64,000 nt of DNA from Climacium dendroides (lineage: Eukaryota > Streptophyta > Bryopsida > Hypnales > Climaciaceae): NCBI GenBank assembly GCA_950106755.1, contig OX467088.1, positions 3,332,001-3,396,000 of the forward strand. The letters run 5' to 3'. The notes under the pieces are model-generated. The model was not told the origin of the DNA, did not search any database, and worked only from the letters and a program-made list of their open reading frames with translations. Position 1 is the first letter of the stretch. Each line of letters begins with the position of its first letter. The position numbers and the translations under genes are program-made. Positions 57,273 through 64,000 of the stretch are shown here, piece by piece.

Positions 57273-57468
57273 GAGCTGCCCGCACCATGAGCCAAGGCAA
57301 GTACATTGAGGGCGTGTTGAAGCGATTCAATATGGACAAATGCAAATCCGTTGGCACACCTCTTGATGTGCAATGAGTGTGGTGAGTCAACACATGGCCA
57401 AGAGTGGCCCAAAGCATTGGGCAACAGTCAAGAGGGTCATGTAAGACCTCCAAGGTACTTTAGATGCC
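57273..57468 (+). pseudogene. pol: Copia-B4 RT/RNase H connection remnant
   Basis: Continues the Copia-B pol interrupted at 52496 (AARTMSQGKYIEGVLKRFNM), with an internal deletion at 57370 and a stop at 57441-57443, ending at 'tagatgcc'. Confidence 0.8.
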
Positions 57469-58000
57469 TTGTTGAAACTTGTCGCAACCTAACTTTTTGA
57501 TTTTTTTCTCTATTGTGTTTTCAAACACGGAATTCGGATTAAGTAGACTTGGATTGGCACGAAAAGGGAAGGAAAAGCCAAGAGTTAGTAAGACTAGGAC
57601 CATAAGCCCTGGACGAACCGGATGATGGAGCGGAACGAATATCGGAAACATCCAGTCTAGTTCCATAATTGGAGGAATGGATCCAAGATTTACGTCCGGA
57701 AAATCGGAATAGTAATGATTAGGTTTTCAGGGTACAAAAGAAAATGCTTTAGGGTTTGACTGTCATTTGCAACTGAGAGCACCAATGTAATTGGCGCACT
57801 CTTAGTACTTTGTGTTTGTGTCTGCAAATTAAATGTGTTTGTGCAAAGTGGTGTGTGTGTGTGTTTGTTTCCTGTACACGGGCGCAGAGATTAGAGAAGA
57901 ACTAGTTGCGTGAGAGTGGTTAGTTGAGATTGACGCATTGAGCGCATTGAACGAAAGCTGTGTGAGATGGCACATTGAGCGACTCAGTTGAGACCCTATG
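57469..58000. other. 532-bp unrecognised insertion, CCGGAA-bearing
   Basis: Lies between Copia-B pol and a Copia-B LTR tail. Begins TTGTTGAAACTTGTCGCAACC and contains several CGGAA words and a GT run near 57850. No coding potential. No target duplication was found. Possibly part of an LTR of the same CCGGAA-rich family as 41951-43532 and the 60.9-63.6 kb segment. Confidence 0.35.
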
Positions 58001-58279
58001 TTGAGACCCCTTTCTCACGCATGTTTGTGTTCCCCTTCATTGGAATACATTGGCTTGGTATTCTTTCTCTCAATAGGTTATGGGCCCACTCATGTGAGTT
58101 GCTATTGGAGGTGAGATCTCATTGCAAGGTGTGTTGGTGGAGCACTATTGGATCTTGGAGCAAGTGGAGTTTGGGGTCGTTTGGAGATTTCTCTTCAAGA
58201 TTTGGACCATTTTGGTGAGGTATTTTCTTGTTTTGAGTCCATTTGTGCTACTTGAGGGTTGATTGTACTTGTTGAGCAG
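58001..58279 (+). repeat. Copia-B LTR tail plus leader start
   Basis: Last 75 bp of a Copia-B LTR (58001-58075), primer-binding site GGTTATGGGCCCAC (58076-58089) and about 190 bp of Copia-B leader, ending at 'acttgttgagca'. Confidence 0.85.
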
Positions 58280-59543
58280 GGTTAGATGGACATCCGGACG
58301 TCCAGCGTCCGCGTCAGCCGGTTCCCAAACGTCCGCCGATATAACAAAGAGCCCACATTTTAGTAAGATGTATCAATTTTTTTGGAATTGAAACCACACA
58401 AATTCAAACTAGACTTGTTAAAGATTGCATAGGAAAAGAAAGCACAACAATATCACTTGTAGAGTGAAAGATTATAACATTTGACTATGATGCTGTTAAA
58501 ATCGCAAAAAATAAGTTGAAGCCTTTTTGGCAAGGCAAATCTAAAATGTTGGGGACCCAAAGAATATGAGGTTAATGGACCGAACTTGCACTACCCCAAT
58601 CAATTTACGGCTTTACAAAATTTACTCTATAATTTTTTAATATGAATTTCCAATGTGCATTTTCCTCCAAGATCTACTGTATTTGAGGCTCATTTCCAAA
58701 AGCTCTTAACACAAAAGAAAAGTCAAGATTGCACAAGGTATCCTTGCATAAAATCTCTTTTAGAAAAATCATTGTCTTTTAATTGCAAGATCGGACTTCT
58801 GGAGCCAAAAGTACACTTCAAAAAGAATTTCCCAAAATTATTAGCTTACTAAAATGATGAAAAATAGTTAGGTTTTATTGAACTTCAAAGTTTTGCAAAC
58901 ACCATATTTAATATTTTGGTGCCTCAAGCATTTAGGGGGTAATTACTATTTTTTTTAACATCTTAATGAAGCCGACAAACCCATTGCATTAAAAAAATTA
59001 ACAACATACCATTGATGCCAAACAAAAAACCATGCTCCTAGAATCTAGAATTATAGAATCAATTAATAATTATAGAATCAATTAACAATTATAAAATCAA
59101 TTAACAATTATATATAATACATTGTTCAACTAAATATCTTCAACCATACATGGCAAATTGAACAATTGGAAGACCATACAATTTAAAACAAAAACTTGCC
59201 AATCTTGCAAATACCAACTTAAAAAATCACAATTTTCGTAATTTCAGGATTTTAGACTTTTCTATGCAAAATTGCAAACCAACAACGACAAAAGATAGGG
59301 ACAATTCACACACTTTAAAAATCATTATCAATTAAAATATCCTCGCCAATTACAAAGGCACATAAAACTCCAACTACATTGGCATTCATTGGTCTTAAAA
59401 AATCAAAATGGTGCACATATGCTATGCAACTATGTAATTCGCATACATACTACTTGGCATCTATGCATACTACCAGCATATATAGTTGTATAAACTATTC
59501 TTGAACTTCAATATGAACCACGGAAGTGTTCATCTGGAATAGG
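58280..59543. other. AT-rich intergenic sequence
   Basis: No gene supported. At 58277-58340 there is a GC-rich start, CAGGGTTAGATGG followed by 'catccggacgtccagcgtccgcg', which resembles a hAT-type terminus, but I find no partner end. At 59040-59110 'attatagaatcaattaa' repeats about four times. Confidence 0.4.
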
Positions 59544-60800
59544 TCAGTTGAATGAAGTACTAAAACGGAAGATGATTTGTGCCAAAGTACTCTCTTTGTT
59601 CTGAACATGCTTCAAGTAAGTATCAAACACCTGTGCAAATTGTGGATGGAGGTACTTGACATGTGAGCTACTTGATTCACGCTGCAATTTGTGATATGCC
59701 TTTGACATGCACTGCCTACTGATCCGTTCATCTAATTTAGCAACAGCATACTGCTTGGATTGCATGGAAAGAGAAGGGATGTTTTGCACATCCGCATCTC
59801 TTCCGTGTACATAGGTAATAGTGGGATCCACCCACCACCTCATCTTTATAGCTTCGTCCTTTTCAGCTATTGATGTGAATGTATACAACGACTTCATGGG
59901 CTCGCTCATCACTGTAGTCATCCCCCAATCATAAATTCCAATGTAAACCCGGGACTCATCTTCAGGAAAACGAAACATGATGTTGTCCTGAAAAATGTCG
60001 TTGTGGAGATGTCCAGCGGTGTGCATCCCATTCATGATGTGTTGTAATGTCCATGCAAGCTCCACGCGTTTGGCTCTAAATCGCTTCAGATTTTTTGCAA
60101 CAATGATTTCTTCTTCTGTTATACGCGGCTCATACAGCACTCAAAGGGCTATATTGTCTGGATAGTCGTCATCCCGACGCATCATTTCACGCAATGTACC
60201 GCCGTTCCACCAGAACTCCTATGATGGATGAATCTCCGCACATCCTTCTATTCGCACTCTCCGAATTGTAGCATAGCCACCCCGCATGATTTTGTTATTT
60301 ATAGGAATCACCATGGCTGCTTCCAGAAGGGCTATTAGAAGGCAACGTGTATTTTGTGCTTGGTTCATTCCAGGCTTGCTCATCCACCAACCAATTGACC
60401 CTGCTCTATTTTGCCTCTTCTTAAATGGTTGGCACCTTTTGGTGAATAAATCCGCTTTCATAATGACATGCTCGAAGGCTTCATCATTTCCACGTTTCTT
60501 CCTCCAATATTTATCCAAAATGACCGAAGCATTCCATAATGCATCATGCACCTTGCTGTCAAGAAATTTGGGGAAATTCTTCTTCTCCGTTTCATGAATC
60601 CACTGCGATACGTGCAAGGCATCCAACATCCTCTGCTTCATATCCACGAAGAATTTCTCGATGCAGTCCTCTTCATATCGCACATATTTAATGTCAAAAG
60701 ACATTGTAGTCTCCGTCTCATAAAACTTCACAATCAATTCGATTAAGAATGCTTTGCAACTCTCCAAGGGATTCTCCCTTGTCCACTGAATAGAGGGCAC
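59544..60800 (-). pseudogene. Protein kinase-like gene, two in-frame stops
   Basis: One minus-strand frame of about 418 codons broken by TAG (60219-60221) and TGA (60141-60143). Upstream codons stay open to about 60850, and the apparent first residue is a GTG, so the start is not visible. Features in order: an N-terminal region of about 160 residues, a glycine-loop-like RGGYATIRRVRI, a catalytic-loop-like HNDIFQDN (HRDxxxxN pattern with Asn for Arg) and IYDWGM in the place of DFG, then a C-terminal tail. These are kinase landmarks. I do not see a clear catalytic Lys-Glu pair. The family is atypical and often found in multicopy in non-seed plants, as I recall it. It may be a functional gene with unrecognised introns instead of a pseudogene. 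Confidence 0.6.
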
Positions 60801-60850
60801 TTCTTCTTTTCCCTTCGGCTCTGTGGGAGCACGGAAATCCAGTCTTTAGG

Positions 60851-61543
60851 TTTAGAAGGGAAATAAGGGGAATAGAGCTTCTTACTCCCAATTTTTTTCG
60901 TTTTTCATTAGAAAAGTAGACCGTATGTAGTTAGGAACCGGATACCGGAATATGGTTACTTTAGAATAGATAATAGTGTTAACAGAAGTAACCGGAAACC
61001 GGAAACCAAAAGTCCGAAAACGGCATAGATAGGTTAGGAGTAGGTCAAAGTGATTTTTATTAGAAACCGGAAACCGGAAGAAAATAAAGGACCGGAGACC
61101 GGAAACGGAAGACAAGCAATCCGGGTGTAACAGGTGCCTACCTAGTTCTACACCACACTTGAGAGCGGGGCTATTTTGAGGAAAATGGTCACCTATAACG
61201 GCCCCCGGTGAGTGATGCCCTAGAAATAGGAGGGGCAGGTGGCTGAGACCTCTTTTTGCGGGGAAACTACCTTAGGAAGAGACTAGTGAGGAGCATTCAT
61301 GGTATACTTATATGTCAGCCAAAGAGAAGAGTTACGGGCTCAGTTTACGGACCGGATTAAGGACAGATGGGTCTCGAGAGGAGACTTCACTTAAAAGTTC
61401 ATGTATGAGTGTAGAATTAAAAGTGTACTAGTGAGGCGACTCTTGAGGAGGATCCTTGAGCGAAATAGGAAGACTAGAGCGCTAGTGATTGTGAGACTCC
61501 AAAGAGTGATTCCGGTCACTGAGAGGGTTAGAGAGAACAACCA
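60851..61543. other. CCGGAAAC-rich non-coding segment
   Basis: Bases 60940-61120 repeat ACCGGAAACCGGAA-type words at least six times. 61130-61540 is non-repetitive with no recognised gene. Possibly a leader or LTR of the element whose coding region follows. Confidence 0.4.
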
Positions 61544-63638
61544 ATGATGGTGAGAGAAGAGGTAGCTGTATCCTTGCACATGGTGAAGCCGATGGTACCA
61601 GTGGATCCACGAAAGAAAGCGGAGCTAGAAGAAGACCTCCGGCAGATGGGGTGTGAGGGGTTTCTAGCCCAGCCATGGAATTTGAAAGATGAGGAGATTG
61701 TGAAGGAGGTAATCAACCCGCCATTAAGAAAGTGACGTCGAGGAGCCAGACCGAAGATTGGACCCCAACACTATGGAGGGAGACGTACGATTTCAAGAAG
61801 ACGGATAAGGGACCGGCTTCCCAGACGGATCGCTTCTATGTGGGTAAGTTCCAGAATCCCCCAAGTTCTAGAAGAAGGATGGTTTCCCTGTGGCAGAGTG
61901 CATAAATGGTAGGGAGAAACGTTTAATGAAGTATCTAGCAGCCATCCTTAATCGAGAGCAGCCAAAAAGGATTACGGTCACCTTAGCAAACACTATTTTC
62001 GGTGCACCCTCGGGTGACCGGAAACTAGATTGGGGCGTAGTGATGAGAGATAAGATCAAGAGATTGGTAGGAGATATAGGGAAGTCTAAGCCTTCCCCTA
62101 TAACCCCATTTCTCTACCACTTGTATCAAACACATGGCTGGCTTACAAATAGAGAGTTAGATTCATACGATACGGCCAAAGCCATGTCAAAATTCGAGAT
62201 AGAAGACCCGGATGAGGAAGCCGGGCAGGAAGAGGAAGATTCAGAGGTAGACACTATACCGGTCGAGGAAGCTAAGTCTCAGTAGAGGAGGCAGGACCGG
62301 AAGGATAAAGACTCAGAAATAGGAGAGGATAGTAAAGAAGTCGATCTGGTCTGAAACCAGGATCCCCTAGGTCGGATTGTGAGGGAACTCAGTGAATTCC
62401 GGGTCCAGTACGGGAAGAGCCAGGAGACCATTCAAGAACTATGCCAGCTGTTGAAGATGAGTCAGCCACAGCAGCTCGTTTCCCAACTGGACCGGAAGAT
62501 GAAAGAGGCAGTGAAGAAAGAGCTGAGCGAATCCACACTTAAGGTGGACCAGCTAACGAGGGAGTTGGAGGAGAAGAGAGAAGAACTGGACCACCAGGAG
62601 AAATTCTCCAAAACATCCGCAAAGAATCTTCAGGCGATCTAGGAGTTCATCAGCAATCCGGGCGAAGTTATCAACAAAGCAATGTTGTTTGACAAGAAGG
62701 TGATGGAGACCGGAAAGCAAATTCTAGCCAACCTGATGATGGCGCTAGTGCCCTACCACTGTCAAATGGAGGCAATAGCGAAGTCATTGCGCGAAGTGAT
62801 GAAGGAGGTAGAAGAACAAAGAGAACGGGAGTAAGAACCAGAAACGGAACCGGAATTCACACCAGCACCCCTTCCGGTCACCGAAAAAGAAGTATAGGCG
62901 AAGGATAAGGTGGAGGACGTGCCAAGCTCTTCCATCCGGTCGGAGCCTAAGGGAGAAATGACTTCCCTACTGGGGGAAGTAACGGACGTTGCTCTTAATG
63001 CAGTGCGAGCAGTAGAGGCTATTGAGGAAGAGAAGACCGGAGAAGTGGAGACAACAAACAAGGCGAAGGAAACATCGGAGGAGGTGATGGCCGCAGTTAA
63101 AGAAAAGACAAGATTTGGACCGGAACCGTCCGAGAAGAAGAACGTGCCCAAACCAGGGCTGAGCAACAAGTTTATCGACCTAAGTAAGTTATCTCTAGTT
63201 TTTCCAACTCCTCCTGCAAAGACAGAAAAGGTATTTCCTTCCACCCCACTCAACTTAGCTTTGAGAAGCGAAACTAGGTCAATGGAGGAAAGGAAGACCG
63301 GATCACAGGGGCAAATATCCGGGAACGGTAGAACGATTGAGGAAACCACTCCTCAGAGTGCTAGGGCCAATGTTCCGTCCACACCAACCACGTAGAAGAA
63401 GAAGACAATTCTAGAGGACAATGACGAGAAGGAAGAAGAAGAAGAGGACGAGGATGAAGAATCCGGTACTAAGGAGGACTCGAAGCCGTATTCTGACCTG
63501 GATCAAGCACTAGTAGAGACTCGGGCAACTAAGGCTGCAACATCCAAGAAAAAGAAGCTTGCCGCTCGGGGTAAGGTACGCCAGGAACAGAAGATCAGAA
63601 CCGGAAAGAAGCCGACCATGAAGAAGTTAAGAACTTAG
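61544..63638 (+). pseudogene. Long acidic transposon-associated ORF with frameshifts and six internal stops
   Basis: Coding-like text runs in three successive phases. 61544-61735 reads VDPRKKAELEEDLRQMGCEG. About 61740-61890 reads EDWTPTLWRETYDFKKTDKG, then DRFYVGKF. 61890-63638 is one phase with stops at 62283, 62352, 62640, 62832, 62895 and 63393. The second and third phases contain FPVAECINGREKRLMKYLAA and VTLANTIFGAPSGDRKLDWG, wording I associate loosely with plant 'putative plant transposon protein' families. Then come a coiled-coil-like Glu/Lys region (62380-62640) and an acidic, Lys-rich tail (EEEEEDEDEE near 63435). No zinc knuckle, protease or RT is seen before the window ends. Function unknown. 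Four of the six stops are TAG. Confidence 0.45.
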
Positions 63639-64000
63639 AAAGTTACGTAGGGTAAATTTCTGAGGATAGGGTGGTGAAAATCTAAAGTTTTTGGGATAGT
63701 TGTACATAATTAGGAAGTTTACTTTTTGAGTGACACGGCCACTAGCAGTTGGAAAGTAACCAGGTCCGTAATTATAGGATTTGAGATCCACTTTTAGCGG
63801 AAGTAGTGGGAGTTTGAGTGAAAGTCAACAGGGCTAGAAAATAGTAAGGGAATGAAATGTGTTTGGCCCTAATTGGCTGGAGCGTTACTTTCAGGTTGGA
63901 AAGTGAGTCTAAGTGGATACAAGGTGTATTCGGATGTTGAGTTTATTCGATCCAGTATTGAATTAGTGCGTGTGGATGGAGACAGAAGGGATCACTAGTG
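63639..64000. other. No recognised feature
   Basis: 362 bp after the last stop of the acidic ORF. I see no open frame or repeat I can support. It probably belongs to the same element and continues outside the window. Confidence 0.4.

Overview
The window is a land-plant nuclear region made almost entirely of transposable elements. A CACTA (En/Spm) transposon carries TNP2-type transposase with DUF4218/DUF4216-like regions, and many Ty1/copia elements are nested in and around it. A kinase-like relic at 59.5-60.8 kb, of a type I associate with bryophytes, lycophytes and ferns, and copia primer-binding sites matching a half initiator-tRNA hint at a non-angiosperm. That placement is weak. I see no rRNA, tRNA, CRISPR or bacterial-type operon.

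Layout. 0.6-2.8 kb is a decayed copia relic. 2.9-6.0 kb is AT-rich DNA with a three-copy 253-bp tandem repeat. An unrecognised open frame (6104-6675) is split by a 26.7-kb CACTA element (6676-33344) with 36-bp terminal inverted repeats and a 3-bp AGT target duplication. The frame resumes in phase at 33348 and is then cut at 33460 by a copia LTR. Inside the CACTA, a broken TNP2 gene (7.8-9.9 kb, minus) and a terminal exon of a second gene (31.95-32.1 kb, plus) remain. The middle is replaced by about 22 kb of copia DNA: an inverted pair of near-identical Copia-B elements (12.2-17.4 and 20.6-26.0 kb, the second with an intact 1329-codon gag-pol) and pieces of Copia-A/C.

From 33.5 to 58.3 kb lies a second nest. 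Its main parts are fragmented Copia-B hosts, two complete reverse-transcriptase-deleted Copia-A elements with perfect target duplications (34790-39492, GGATT; 52497-57272, GAGCT), a solo Copia-A LTR (AGATG) and a 1582-bp TGTC...GACA element (GTTGA). 58.3-59.5 kb is AT-rich and empty. 59.5-60.8 kb is the kinase-like pseudogene. 61.5-63.6 kb is a long acidic, plant-transposon-like frame with two phase shifts and six internal stops.

How the parts relate. Copia-A (LTR about 276 bp), its LTR variant Copia-C (254 bp) and Copia-B (303 bp) all start TGTTGA, end TCAATA and carry the same primer-binding site. The most notable system is a Copia-A lineage that lost RT and RNase H through the same three internal deletions in at least four copies but kept gag, protease and integrase, and still transposed. 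It was presumably supplied with RT in trans by full-length relatives such as the Copia-C pol (25969-29299) or Copia-B2. Family names here are my own labels.
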